Shown: positions 51,637-61,679, numbered from the stretch's first letter. The stretch: DNA of 64,000 nucleotides from Bacillota bacterium (GCA_023436065.1 JAEZKU010000017.1:74768-138767); one strand, 5' to 3'. A program made the numbers and translations. The notes: generated from the letters alone by a model not told the origin.

Positions 51637-51682
51637 TATATCTCTATACAATATCCATACTATATCCATACTATATCTATAC
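51637..51682. repeat. Short AT-rich tandem repeat
   Basis: Three copies of an 11-bp unit (AATATCCATAC, TATATCCATAC, TATATCTATAC; 51650-51682) preceded by a 13-bp variant TATATCTCTATAC. Between the ROK terminator and the HAD gene. No function evident. Confidence 0.65.
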
Positions 51683-51714
51683 TGAAATCTTTTCTCACAA
51701 ACTCTGCTAAATCT

Positions 51715-52473
51715 TTACTCAATCATGTTATTTATAATCTCTGCGCTCTCAAGATACTCGATTAAATCCTTCCAGTCATTTATTGTCAGGCAATCTGATT
51801 TCGGCTGCTTCTTATTACCGGCTTCTACTGCCCCACGATACCATACCGGGAAGATTCCTGCCCTTGCGGCTCCATCCACATCAAAATAAGCGTAGTCTCC
51901 GCAATACCATACCTCACCGGCAGGAAGACCTGCCTTTCTAAGCCCAAGTTCAAATATCCTTCTATGCGGCTTTCTAAACACATATTCGCTGGAAGCAAGG
52001 ATGAACTCAAATTCGTGCTCCGGAAAGAGACTTCTAATTCTTTCCTCCAATGCCCTGCCACTGAAGGAGATGTTACTGATGATTGCCGTTCTGATCTGAT
52101 GATCATGCAGATATTGTAACAGTTCCTTACAATTCTTAGTAGGCTTACCCTTGGCTGCATGATCCCAGTAAAGCTTTTCAACCTCAGCCGGTGTCAAATC
52201 AAACTCTATTCCATAATAATCAAAGACATAATTATGAAATAAGTGGCTATGTACCTCAATTGAGTTTGCTTCCTCTATCCCCGGCTGATATCTTCCGATA
52301 TCCTTATTCAATCCTTTGGTAAACTGCTCAAGCTCCTTCGAGGAAACCTGATATGGGTTTTTCACGGCATGTTTCAACACTGCCTTATATCCGTCGATTC
52401 CGCGAAATGCTCCGTCAAGTTCAACTAAGGTCTGTCCGTAATCAAACAGAATCATCTTTGGTTTATTCATCAT
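51715..52473 (-). CDS. HAD family hydrolase
   Basis: A 252-residue phosphatase-like protein: motif I MILFDYGQTLV (DxG variant, the second Asp of DxD replaced by Gly), motif II IISNIS, motif III Lys in RKPHRRIFEL, motif IV in WYCGDYAYFDVDGA. With DYGQT in place of DxDxT/V, activity may differ from a typical phosphatase. Its start overlaps the SASP stop by 4 bp (ATGA), so it is translationally coupled to a spore protein. Substrate unknown. Confidence 0.88.
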   Translation of the reverse strand: MMNKPKMILFDYGQTLVELDGAFRGIDGYKAVLKHAVKNPYQVSSKELEQFTKGLNKDIGRYQPGIEEANSIEVHSHLFHNYVFDYYGIEFDLTPAEVEKLYWDHAAKGKPTKNCKELLQYLHDHQIRTAIISNISFSGRALEERIRSLFPEHEFEFILASSEYVFRKPHRRIFELGLRKAGLPAGEVWYCGDYAYFDVDGAARAGIFPVWYRGAVEAGNKKQPKSDCLTINDWKDLIEYLESAEIINNMIE

Positions 52474-52673
52474 TCCCTCTCTTGCTGTTTTTGAATTTCT
52501 CTTCTTCGTTTGGTCATCAGACCGCCAATCCGTCCCGATTCTTTTGCGGTAAGAGATTTCCAGCCGGTGTCCATGACCTTCTCTAAATATCCGAGTTCCT
52601 CAGCAATTTCATATTTCAACTGCTCCTCCGGCTTAATATTATTTAGGTCAATCTCTTTCGGCTTCTTGCTCAT
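52470..52673 (-). CDS. Alpha/beta-type small acid-soluble spore protein (divergent)
   Basis: A 67-residue protein ending in the SASP core: LKYEIAEELGYLEKVMDTGW, then KSLTAKESGRIGGLMTKRRRE. EIAEELG matches the GPR protease cleavage region, and the SGRIGGLMTKR part the DNA-binding core. Such proteins coat spore DNA. This is the divergent SASP group seen in Lachnospiraceae. AAAGGGTG precedes the ATG. I could not identify a sigma-G promoter in the 71-bp gap before it. Confidence 0.82.
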   Translation of the reverse strand: MSKKPKEIDLNNIKPEEQLKYEIAEELGYLEKVMDTGWKSLTAKESGRIGGLMTKRRREIQKQQERE

Positions 52674-52744
52674 CTAAGTTCACCCTTTCATAAAGGAAGG
52701 TAATCCTTCTCTTTTACAAAGAGTGTAACCAACTTATCCCTCTG

Positions 52745-55700
52745 CTATTCTGTCTCTGTGAGAGGAATTTCTTTCGCAAAGGGCAGGGAGTAGATAATCA
52801 TCTCTTTCACTCTCCTGTTCAACATCTGTTCCAAAGCCCTTTTATAATAGTTTAGCTGGACACGATACCGTCTGATCAATTCTTCCTCCTCCGATACTAG
52901 GTCCGACTTATAATCCAGGAGCACCAGGCCGTCCTCCTCTTCAAAATATACATCAATGATTCCCTGTATGAGGATTAACTCATCGCTGTTTACTTCCTTC
53001 ATGACCTCAGAGGCATTCATCCCCATCACGAATTGCTGTTCCTTATGTAATACTCCTGCTATCTGAGCCTTTCTCATTCGTTCCGCAACACTCGAGGAAA
53101 CGAAATTATAAATATAATCCTGTTTTAACTTTTTAACATCCTCCTCGTTCAGCCTTCTACTGTTCACCAGTCGGCTAAGCTCAGTCCGCAGATCCTCCCG
53201 TGAATATACTGTGGTTAAGTCAATCAACTCCAGTACTCTATGATACAGGGTACCACGATCAGTCCCTGTGGTTACCTCCTCATCCTCCTTAAGGAAGGAT
53301 GGAAGGGTTACCTTTCTCTCCGAGGGCTCTGTATGATAAAGTTTCTGGCTCAGCTCCTCATCCTGGTTCTGTCCCAGCTTCTTCAGCTCCGATACCGTCA
53401 TCTTCACCTTGATATTAGCAGAATACTGATGAGGATACATGAAGTTAAATCTTGTTTTAATCTCCTCCTTTAAATTGCTATCATAAACCTTCTCCGGATT
53501 AATCGCTAATAGTTCTTCTTTATCCTTATATAAAAAGAGTTGTTTTGTCAGTTCCTGTTTAAGCAGTTCATCCTTGTTTCTTACTGCGATCATCATTCCT
53601 TTTCCGGTTATGCAAGAAGCAGTTGAAGACTGAGAAGGACTTTCTCCAATTCGATTTAGCATGGCAGGCAGCACCCAGTCAAGATAGCTTTTCGCAGAAA
53701 GAAGTTCAAAAAAGGAGAATTCCTTCTGCTTCATTTCCTCTGTGCTTTTCAAATAGCCTGATAAGATCAGCTTCTCCCTGGCTCTTGTCATTGCTACATA
53801 TAAAACACGCAGTTCCTCACCCAGACTCTCTGTCTGAACCTTTTTTTGAATCACCTTCTTCAGCAGAGTAGGAACCTTTGTCCTTAGTTCGCTGTTAATG
53901 TATTCAGGTCCGATACCAAGCTGGCTATGGAGTACGATACTGCTTCTTAAATCCTGCGTATTGAACTGCTTACTCATCCCTCCGACAAAGACAATCGGAA
54001 ATTCCAAGCCTTTACTTTTATGGATACTCATAATCCTTACGGTATCCTCCTGCTCCCCGGAGGTAGATGCCTCTCCGAAATCCACCTCGTATTTATGCAG
54101 CTTCTCTATATAGCGGATAAAGTGGAACAAACCACTGTAGCTGCTCTTTTCAAAACGGATCGCTTGTGAGAGAAGCATATCGAGATTTGCCTTTCTTTTC
54201 TCTCCTCCGGGCATCGCACTCACATAATGGCCGTAGCCGGTCCGTTCAAGGACAATCTGAAGGAGTTCATGGATCGGCACATGATTCACCATGGAACGAA
54301 GCTCCTTCAGCTGTTCCAGAAAGCTTCCGGCTTTTTTCAGGAGGGCTTCGTACGCACTGTCCGTCTCTTCACAGCCTTCTCTTCCCACTAACGCGCCTTC
54401 TTGATTGTCTCCTTCTTGTTTGTCCCCTTCTTTATTGCCCCCTTCTTTAGTGCTTCTAGCTTCCGTCTTGACAAAGCTCTGCAGGGCCGTATATAAGCTT
54501 GTATTTCTATCGGTCGCCCGAATTAAGGCTAACTCGGTCGTCGTCATTCCAACCATTGGTGAATATAACACTCCGGCCAGAGGGATATCCTGTCTGGGAT
54601 TATCAATGATCCGAAGCATATTCAATACTGTCATAATCTCAAGTGTCTGAAAATATCCCGTACCGGTATCTGCGTAAGCAGAAATCCCCTCCTGCATCAA
54701 AGTATTTACAAACACCTCGGACCAGCCTGTCATGCTTCGAAGCAGTATGACAATATCACGATAAGCAGCCGGACGATATCTCTTTTCTTTTTGATCAAAC
54801 ACAAGCATCCCGGAGTCCGGATCGGTAAGCTCCTTGATCCTGGCTGCGATAGTCCTTGCCTCCAGCTCTTTTTTGGTATATACAGCCTCCTCCTGCTCAT
54901 CGGCTGTCTCTTCCAGCTCTTCCACAGAACTCTCCGAAGATTTATCTTCCTCCTGACCCTCTGTGGTGGATGCCTCCGTGGTTAATAAAAGCTCCACATC
55001 CTGCGCGATTCTCGCGGTATCTAATGCTTCTCCCATATCCTGTACTTGGTCATAAAGACCTCCGTACTTAAGTGCAGCTGCCTCATCGTAGAGGATGCCA
55101 CCCACAGATTGCTGCATCAGCTGTTCAAAGATGATGTTCACGTAGTCCAGTACTGTATGTCTGCTTCTGAAGTTCCTGTCAAGATCAATTCTCTGATAGT
55201 AGTTAACAGTACCGTCTTTCTCCTCTGCTTCACAGGAATAGGTATTATACTTTTCCATAAAGATTTCAGGCATGGCAAGGCGGAATTTATAGATACTTTG
55301 CTTCACATCCCCTACCATAAAGCGGTTCGGACTTCCCATATCCTCTCTGCTGATACTGCTGAGGATGGTCTCCTGGACCATATTACTATCCTGATACTCA
55401 TCGATCAGAATCTCCTCAAACTGTTCGCTAAGTTCCCTTGCAGCCTCTGTAGGAACAATCCTTCCCTGCTCTTTAGTAGCCTGTTCATCTATGAGAATTT
55501 TCAGCGCAAAATGTTCCAGGTCACCAAAATCAATCAGATTCTTCTCTTCCTTTTTGCCTGCAAATTCATCCATGAAGTCCAACACCAAATCAAATAATAC
55601 CTGCAGAATTTTTCCTGCTGCCAAATGATCTGCAAGCATCTCCTCAGGAGTCTGGAAGAAATACTGTTCACACAGATCCTTCAGTCCCTTTTTTATCTCC

Positions 55701-56602
55701 TCGCGAAGTCCTTTCACATGTTCCTTCAATTCGGGAAGAACGCCTTCTTCCCTCTTTGAGGAAAGACGTTCGAAGGTAAGCGAAGAAAAAATCTCAGCAT
55801 ATGCCACATAGGAGTCAGCATTTCTCAGCCCCATCAGAGTGGAGCGATCGGACAATAATGCAGGCTCGTAGGCAGACGGACCTCCGGCTTCCCTACAGAT
55901 ATCCAGAGCCTTCTTGTTCTTCTTCAACAGATCTCCTATGACCGTATCAATATATATTACCAATTCCTTCATCCAGGAGGTCTCACACAGCTCGCTTACG
56001 GATGTTATATCAAATTTCTCACGCATTCTGGCAAGCCATGCTTTTGGCCAGGGATCGCTCATTGAGAAATTATATAGCTGAAGGATTAGCTCCTCTATCG
56101 GCAGATCGGATTTGGAATAGGAGTAGCTTTCCACAAATGCATGGAAGTCTTCCCTGCCCTCCTCATACCACCGTTCCAGAATATCTGCAATGACATCACT
56201 TTTCATCAGTGTGATCTCTGACTCCTCAGCAATCTTAAACGAGGGATCCAAATCAATCCGGTGAAAATAGTTACGCAGTACATTCAGACAGAAGCTGTGG
56301 ATTGTTGTAATCTGAGCACTTTGTAGCAGCGAAAGCTGCTTTTGCAGATGACAATTCTCCGGTTCGGCCAATAGTTTCGCCTCCAATGCTTTTCCGATAC
56401 GTTCCCGCATCTCCGTAGCTGCTGCATTCGTAAAGGTTACAACCAAAAGCTGATCGATGTCCAGCGGTCTTTCACCTTCGGAAATCATACAGATAATACG
56501 CTCAACCAATACGGCCGTCTTACCTGAGCCTGCCGCTGCTGAGACCAGTAAATTCTTATTTCTTGTATCGATTACCTTCTGCTGGGCTTCTGTCCAAGCC
56601 AT
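52745..56602 (-). CDS. addA: AddA: ATP-dependent helicase/nuclease subunit A
   Basis: A 1285-residue UvrD-type helicase with a C-terminal RecB-like nuclease. Walker A AAAGSGKTAVLVERI (about 20-34), motif II DEYQDSNMVQ, motif V IHKSKGLEFPIVFVGG, motif VI RVLYVAMTRAREKL, and the nuclease DYKSD (LVLLDYKSDLVS, about 1235). With AddB it processes double-strand breaks for recombination at Chi-like sites. AAAGGAGG precedes the ATG; addB lies 118 bp upstream. Two acidic, low-complexity insertions occur (see findings). Length is normal for the family (about 1230-1290). Confidence 0.97.
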   Translation of the reverse strand: MAWTEAQQKVIDTRNKNLLVSAAAGSGKTAVLVERIICMISEGERPLDIDQLLVVTFTNAAATEMRERIGKALEAKLLAEPENCHLQKQLSLLQSAQITTIHSFCLNVLRNYFHRIDLDPSFKIAEESEITLMKSDVIADILERWYEEGREDFHAFVESYSYSKSDLPIEELILQLYNFSMSDPWPKAWLARMREKFDITSVSELCETSWMKELVIYIDTVIGDLLKKNKKALDICREAGGPSAYEPALLSDRSTLMGLRNADSYVAYAEIFSSLTFERLSSKREEGVLPELKEHVKGLREEIKKGLKDLCEQYFFQTPEEMLADHLAAGKILQVLFDLVLDFMDEFAGKKEEKNLIDFGDLEHFALKILIDEQATKEQGRIVPTEAARELSEQFEEILIDEYQDSNMVQETILSSISREDMGSPNRFMVGDVKQSIYKFRLAMPEIFMEKYNTYSCEAEEKDGTVNYYQRIDLDRNFRSRHTVLDYVNIIFEQLMQQSVGGILYDEAAALKYGGLYDQVQDMGEALDTARIAQDVELLLTTEASTTEGQEEDKSSESSVEELEETADEQEEAVYTKKELEARTIAARIKELTDPDSGMLVFDQKEKRYRPAAYRDIVILLRSMTGWSEVFVNTLMQEGISAYADTGTGYFQTLEIMTVLNMLRIIDNPRQDIPLAGVLYSPMVGMTTTELALIRATDRNTSLYTALQSFVKTEARSTKEGGNKEGDKQEGDNQEGALVGREGCEETDSAYEALLKKAGSFLEQLKELRSMVNHVPIHELLQIVLERTGYGHYVSAMPGGEKRKANLDMLLSQAIRFEKSSYSGLFHFIRYIEKLHKYEVDFGEASTSGEQEDTVRIMSIHKSKGLEFPIVFVGGMSKQFNTQDLRSSIVLHSQLGIGPEYINSELRTKVPTLLKKVIQKKVQTESLGEELRVLYVAMTRAREKLILSGYLKSTEEMKQKEFSFFELLSAKSYLDWVLPAMLNRIGESPSQSSTASCITGKGMMIAVRNKDELLKQELTKQLFLYKDKEELLAINPEKVYDSNLKEEIKTRFNFMYPHQYSANIKVKMTVSELKKLGQNQDEELSQKLYHTEPSERKVTLPSFLKEDEEVTTGTDRGTLYHRVLELIDLTTVYSREDLRTELSRLVNSRRLNEEDVKKLKQDYIYNFVSSSVAERMRKAQIAGVLHKEQQFVMGMNASEVMKEVNSDELILIQGIIDVYFEEEDGLVLLDYKSDLVSEEEELIRRYRVQLNYYKRALEQMLNRRVKEMIIYSLPFAKEIPLTETE

Positions 56603-56720
56603 ACTTCGTTTCCTCCTTTACTACCTCTCACTGCTGTTCTCTGTAAAAAACTAATCTATTTCTTAAGCTACCTCTGAATTAACCGTCATGTATGCTGCAA
56701 ACCAGTACGGATGAACCGCT

Positions 56721-59700
56721 TTAACTCTCTCCCCAGATTTCAGACTTAATCTCCTCAACGGATTTCTTGGCCAGATTACGATAGCCGTGTCCCGGGAGTT
56801 TAGAGTCAAAGCCACAGGCAGATCTGTATTCACAGTAATCACAGGCTGTTGCTTTTTCTGTCCGGTAAGGATTCAGCCTCGTATCGCCGGCTAATATATC
56901 CTTTCCATCCTCTCTGAGCTTTCGATTCACATAATCCACCAAAGCATCCAGCTGCTTTGCACTGGCCACTGAGGAACGTTTTGTCAGTGTCCCCTCCTTA
57001 TTGGTCTCAATCGGTATAATCTCAGATTTAGCAGAGGTTCTCAAGCTGTTATCAGCCCCTGCAAGCTTTTGATCCATCAATGCAATTACCTTGGGATCTC
57101 CATTCACAAGACCGTTCATCCTTAGACTCTTATAGATTTCTTCCTCCGCCTGTTCCGATTTCGCAACGATGGGATCATCAATATGGTAATAGAAGATACC
57201 GGCAGGTATGATCTGTTTTCCCTGATATCTGTCAGACAGATAATCCATGGCGGCACTTAAATAAACGGAAAGCTGCTGTTGAAGTCCGTAATAAACATTT
57301 CCTATATCGAAGAAGGTATGGCCGGACTTATAATCCACCACCCTGACATAAACCTTATCCTCCTCCTCATATAAATCCAGACGGTCAATGCGTCCCCGTA
57401 AGGTCAGCGAGGTATCCGGTATATGATAAAAGGGCATCTCGTAGCCGGAGGGTTCGAAGGCCCCCTGCTTGATCTGGTTGCACAAAGCCCATAGGGTCCT
57501 TACAGTAATACGTTCCATCCTGGTGATCAGATATTCATTGCGCTTCGTACTGCGCAGAAATGAATTCTCATACTCCTCCACCGAGGCCTGTACGCTCTCC
57601 TTCGCCCACTGCTCCCTGACCTCCTCCGGTATGCTATGCCAGTTATATTCAGAGCCGTCAAGGCGTTTTGAGAAACGGTCAATTGCATTATGAAAAATAT
57701 TTCCGATATCCGGAATAGCGAGCTTATACTCCTTTCTTTCCTCCAGGGACAAACCATAATTCATAAAATGGGAAAAGGCACAGCCTGCGTATCTCTCCAG
57801 TCTGGTGACACTGCCCTTAAGCTCCGTACCATATAAGAGTCTCGCGGCCTCCTTTGAAATCCCCTGTTCCCGATTATCATAGAACGCCCCTTGCACAAGC
57901 TTGTCGAGAATGGGTTCCTTCTCCTGACTGGACCTGTAATAGAGATACAGCTCCTTCCACAAATCCGAGGGTAAGCTTTGGTGATAATTCCGAAGCCCTC
58001 TGGCGAGATACTCCAAACCGTCATCCCCCAGTATGTACTCGATTTTCTCTGCCTCTTCCTCTTCCTCTGTGCAGATCAGCTTAGGGAACAACGCTTTCAG
58101 CTTTCCGATCAGGAACGAAGGCTTCACTGACTTCCCTTCCTCATTCACCTTGTGATAAGTGAGATAAAGCTTCTCCTTTGGCTTTGTCATATTCAGATAA
58201 AGATAAAATTGTTCCGTAAATGCCTGCTGACGCTTCGTCGGTGCAAGCTCAATCTCGTTGTTTATCAACAGTTCACGCTCAATATCGGAAAGAATTCCAC
58301 CGCTTCCGATGGCCTTGGGGATAATTCCTTCATTAACTCCGATAAAAAATAAAACCTTGATATCCTTAAGTCTGGTTCGTTCCGTATCACCGACCACGAT
58401 TTCGTCCACACCGGGAGGGATCAAACCGACCTTAACTTCAAGAAAGCCCGTATCAAGTATTTCAGTAAACTCCTTCAGACTGCATTGCTCGGTTCCGAGA
58501 AGCAGTACCATCTGATCATACAGATCCAGGACGATCTGATATACCTGCTCGAACTCCTTCGCAACTAACGGTTGTCGGTTATCTGTAAAAAATTCACGAT
58601 ATTGCTCCAGCTTCTCCTCTATTCGAAGTCGGACCCCAAGCTCATATAGTGCAGTGGTATACTCCCTCAGTGTTCTGTCTTTATCCTTAAGTACTTTATG
58701 CAGAGGTTCTATATCCTCAATGAATTTTATTCTTGCTTCGTTAATTCTCTCAAGGTCAAGTGGTTCCCTGCTCTTATAACTTTTGGTAAAGGGCTCCGAC
58801 CATCGTCTGTAACCGCGGATTCCAAGAGCAAGGACATAGTTCTCCAGCAGGTCTATCTCTTCTGTGGACAAATCCGTCAGGCCTGTCCTTAGGTATCTGA
58901 ATACCCCTTCATAACTGAAGTCCTCACTGATTACTGTAACAGCTGCACGCAACAGTTCCACAAAGGGATTGTTCAGAATATCCTTCTTATAATCGATAAA
59001 ACAAGGGATTTCTGCAATGTTAAATCCTCTTTTAATAATTTGCGAATAACCCTCAACATCTCCCGTTACCACTGCAATATCCTGATATCGATAGCCCTCT
59101 TCACGAATCAATCGCTTGATCTCCCGGATGAGAAATGCAACCTCTCCATTCCTGTCTCGTAAGATGTTGACTTTGATATCCTGCAGCTCATCCTCATAGA
59201 TCTGGTAAGGATAACGAAAAATATTATGCTCCAACGCAGCCAAAGCCTGCGAATTCCGATATCGGTAAGGTACCTTTAGCTTAGTCTCAGCTTCATAAAG
59301 CCCCGCATAAGCCGGAGGTTCAATCTTGATATTCGCATCTTCAGCCAACCGGTACAGCTTCTGGATCGTCTTCTTGCTTAGACCAAACAACCTATGTTCT
59401 TCCGGATCCCCTGCAAGCTCCTCGGAAGGATCAATCGTAACGGTTACCATGACCTTTCTCGCGTACTTCAGCATCTTGGAAAGCACCTGGTACTGACAAG
59501 GGGTAAATCCGGTAAAGCCATCCAGACAGATAACCGTGTCCTTGATCCATTCAGACCGATCGATTGCATCATTGAGTACCACCATCAGCTCCTCGGCTGT
59601 GATATAATGCTCCTTCATGAAATCCCGAAAGCCATTGTAAATCGTCAGAAGGTCCTTCAGCTTTGCCTGCAATACCGGTTTCTTAGCCGCTATCTCCTGC

Positions 59701-60125
59701 ATCCTGTCGAAATCCTCAGGAAGGATGTTATATTGGTAAAGCTCCGACAGAAGGGATTTCAGTTCCCCGATAAAGCCCGGTTTTTTGACGTTGGTACCGA
59801 ATAGCTTCAGCTCCTTCCTCTTCTGTGCAACCACCTTGCGAAGAACCATGCTCTTTCCTGTATCCTCGAGTACAGGATAATCCTTTGCCCCTATTTCTTC
59901 AAATATCCTGTATGCAAAGCGTAAAAAACTAAGGATATCAACATTCATAACACCGTGGTCCGGGTGCATGGTTACGATATCCTTTTGTGTCTGCAAGGTA
60001 AATTGCTCCGGTACGATCACAAGATAATTAGTACCGGGGTTGATCTTCGATAATTCAATTACTTCACGGTATAACTGATAGGATTTACCTGAACCGGCAC
60101 TTCCGAGAAACAGCTGCAGGGACAT
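56721..60125 (-). CDS. addB: AddB: helicase-nuclease subunit B
   Basis: A 1134-residue partner of AddA. Walker A GSAGSGKSYQLYREV at the N-terminus, an inactive helicase body, and a C-terminal nuclease (VRVVDYKSGHTF, about 975). Four Cys of the 4Fe-4S staple are present: YAGCAFSHFMNYG (about 795) and ACDYCEYRSACGFD (near 1100). I start at 60125 (MSLQLFLGSAG) where GGAGG lies seven bases before the ATG; the 23-residue longer frame has no ribosome site. First gene of the addB-addA unit. Confidence 0.97.
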   Translation of the reverse strand: MSLQLFLGSAGSGKSYQLYREVIELSKINPGTNYLVIVPEQFTLQTQKDIVTMHPDHGVMNVDILSFLRFAYRIFEEIGAKDYPVLEDTGKSMVLRKVVAQKRKELKLFGTNVKKPGFIGELKSLLSELYQYNILPEDFDRMQEIAAKKPVLQAKLKDLLTIYNGFRDFMKEHYITAEELMVVLNDAIDRSEWIKDTVICLDGFTGFTPCQYQVLSKMLKYARKVMVTVTIDPSEELAGDPEEHRLFGLSKKTIQKLYRLAEDANIKIEPPAYAGLYEAETKLKVPYRYRNSQALAALEHNIFRYPYQIYEDELQDIKVNILRDRNGEVAFLIREIKRLIREEGYRYQDIAVVTGDVEGYSQIIKRGFNIAEIPCFIDYKKDILNNPFVELLRAAVTVISEDFSYEGVFRYLRTGLTDLSTEEIDLLENYVLALGIRGYRRWSEPFTKSYKSREPLDLERINEARIKFIEDIEPLHKVLKDKDRTLREYTTALYELGVRLRIEEKLEQYREFFTDNRQPLVAKEFEQVYQIVLDLYDQMVLLLGTEQCSLKEFTEILDTGFLEVKVGLIPPGVDEIVVGDTERTRLKDIKVLFFIGVNEGIIPKAIGSGGILSDIERELLINNEIELAPTKRQQAFTEQFYLYLNMTKPKEKLYLTYHKVNEEGKSVKPSFLIGKLKALFPKLICTEEEEEAEKIEYILGDDGLEYLARGLRNYHQSLPSDLWKELYLYYRSSQEKEPILDKLVQGAFYDNREQGISKEAARLLYGTELKGSVTRLERYAGCAFSHFMNYGLSLEERKEYKLAIPDIGNIFHNAIDRFSKRLDGSEYNWHSIPEEVREQWAKESVQASVEEYENSFLRSTKRNEYLITRMERITVRTLWALCNQIKQGAFEPSGYEMPFYHIPDTSLTLRGRIDRLDLYEEEDKVYVRVVDYKSGHTFFDIGNVYYGLQQQLSVYLSAAMDYLSDRYQGKQIIPAGIFYYHIDDPIVAKSEQAEEEIYKSLRMNGLVNGDPKVIALMDQKLAGADNSLRTSAKSEIIPIETNKEGTLTKRSSVASAKQLDALVDYVNRKLREDGKDILAGDTRLNPYRTEKATACDYCEYRSACGFDSKLPGHGYRNLAKKSVEEIKSEIWGES

Positions 60126-60264
60126 AACGCTTCCTCCATAATGTATTTGTGAACCCCATCCTAAAGTTGAACAAAATGTATGTTTGACCTGCATAAAACA
60201 GGAACAGGTCTAATAATATATACTAAGATTAAGACATGAAGCAAATCATGCTCGGAGGTTAGAG

Positions 60265-60702
60265 ATGGCAAAGACAAAAATAGTCGTTATCCAGTTAAAA
60301 GAAATTATATATACGGTGATTTTTGCCGCATTGGGCATTCTTCTGATCCTGCTTCTCATATTTATGTTCAGACGTGATGATAATGATGAAGCGGCATCAG
60401 CCAAGGCCGATTTGTATACGGCAGGGAAATACTCCTCCTCCATTACATTAAACGATACCACACTCAACCTGGAGGTTGTGGTGGATAAAAACCACATTAG
60501 TTCTGTAACCATCAAGAATATTGATGAATCCGTCACCACATTGTTTCCGCTGGTTAAGCCCTCCCTGGAATCGATCACAAAGCAGTTATATAATGATGTC
60601 CCCATCGATGAGGTCACAATCGAGGAGGACAGCAAATATACCGAACAGCTTCTGATTGATGCCATCAGGTCGGCTCTGGATAAAGCAAAAGTATCTGAAT
60701 AA
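60265..60702 (+). CDS. Membrane-anchored protein with FMN-bind-like domain
   Basis: A 145-residue protein with a TM helix (VIFAALGILLILLLIFMF, residues about 18-35), then an extracytoplasmic domain of about 100 residues: YTAGKYSSSITLNDTTLNLEV, VVDKNHISSVTIKN, and the C-terminal SKYTEQLLIDAIRSALDKA. This layout resembles the FMN_bind domain of RnfG/NqrC, but the Thr that is flavinylated is not in a clear consensus (SGATxTS absent, SKYTEQ instead). GGAGG precedes the ATG. It faces addB divergently. Function unknown. Confidence 0.75.
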   Translation: MAKTKIVVIQLKEIIYTVIFAALGILLILLLIFMFRRDDNDEAASAKADLYTAGKYSSSITLNDTTLNLEVVVDKNHISSVTIKNIDESVTTLFPLVKPSLESITKQLYNDVPIDEVTIEEDSKYTEQLLIDAIRSALDKAKVSE

Positions 60703-60715
60703 CCTAAGTTCATGT

Positions 60716-60749
60716 CCGGATGCTGTTATCAATATAACACGGCATCCGG
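60716..60749. terminator. Terminator shared by the FMN-bind-like gene and degV
   Basis: CCGGATGC (60716-60723) pairs with GCATCCGG (60742-60749), with GTTAT/ATAAC extending the stem. CATTTTACG follows on the plus side. Converging genes on both sides. Confidence 0.72.
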
Positions 60750-60759
60750 TCATTTTACG

Positions 60760-61644
60760 TCAATCATTTAAATATTTTTCATAAGGAGATCTTTCATTTA
60801 AGAAAATAATTCCGATAATACCCGGACCTGTATGTGCTCCAATGGCACAGCCCACGTAATTATCCAGGAATTTTCTGCAACCATATGTATTTTGAAGTAT
60901 ATTCTTGATCTCTTCCATCGTGGAGGCATCATCCCCATGCACAATTCCCACAGACTGATTCTCCAGATTTACGCCTCGTTCTCCGACGATCTCCACCAGA
61001 CGCCTCAGCGATTTATGCCTGCCTCTGATTTTTTCAATCGATTCCAGTGCTCCAATATCATTGACATGTATGATCGGCTTGATATCCAGGAGCCCTCCTG
61101 CTAAGGCAGAGGTTCTGCTGAGCCTTCCTCCCTTAAAGAGATATTCCAGTGTGCTGACTGTGAATACCTGCTCCGCGTGCTCACAATGCCAAACGATTCC
61201 GTCGATGATCTCCTGTTTTGAAGCTCCGTTCTTCTGCATCAAAAGGGCATAATAAGTCGCCACTCCGAAACCGAGGGAAGCGCATTTTGAGTCTATAATC
61301 GTCAGATCAAAGTCCGGATATTTTTCTAAAAGCTCCGTTTTTGCCAGGTTAGCGGCATTAAAGGTTCCTGCTATTCCGGTAGAAAAGCAGATATAGATCA
61401 CCTCATCCCCGTTGCTAGCATATGGCTCGAAATGGTCCATAAACATCTGGGTATTGATATGATAAGTCTTAATATCTTTACCACTGCGTAAAATATCATA
61501 AAATTCTTCCGGCTGAATGGTCTCACCGTCAAAATAATCCTTCTCATCAATTACGACCGGTGTCGGAATCACATGAAGCTCGAATTGGTCAATCACCCAT
61601 CTTGGTGTGTCAGATGCAGAATCAGTAATAATTTTCAGTGCCAT
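60760..61644 (-). CDS. DegV family fatty acid-binding protein
   Basis: A 294-residue protein of the DegV/FakB fold: N-terminal ITDSASDTPRWVID, FSTGIAGTFNAANLA with the Ser of the lipid head-group site, KGGRLSRTSALAGGLLDIKPII, and the C-terminal GAHTGPGIIGIIF. DegV/FakB proteins bind a free fatty acid and present it to the FakA kinase. No fakA is in the window, so a role in fatty acid uptake is possible but not shown. GAGGAGG precedes the ATG; it lies 35 bp after nadE and is probably co-transcribed. Confidence 0.93.
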   Translation of the reverse strand: MALKIITDSASDTPRWVIDQFELHVIPTPVVIDEKDYFDGETIQPEEFYDILRSGKDIKTYHINTQMFMDHFEPYASNGDEVIYICFSTGIAGTFNAANLAKTELLEKYPDFDLTIIDSKCASLGFGVATYYALLMQKNGASKQEIIDGIVWHCEHAEQVFTVSTLEYLFKGGRLSRTSALAGGLLDIKPIIHVNDIGALESIEKIRGRHKSLRRLVEIVGERGVNLENQSVGIVHGDDASTMEEIKNILQNTYGCRKFLDNYVGCAIGAHTGPGIIGIIFLNERSPYEKYLND

Positions 61645-61679
61645 ACATTATCCTCCTCATCTTACGCGTATTATTCATG

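Noticed and set aside
51637..51682. Short tandem repeats considered as CRISPR
   Set aside because: The 11-bp units have no spacers and no cas genes are near; it is a simple AT-rich tandem repeat.
55046..55597. Plus-strand frame of 183 codons opposite addA
   Set aside because: Antisense to the helicase motif II region of AddA.
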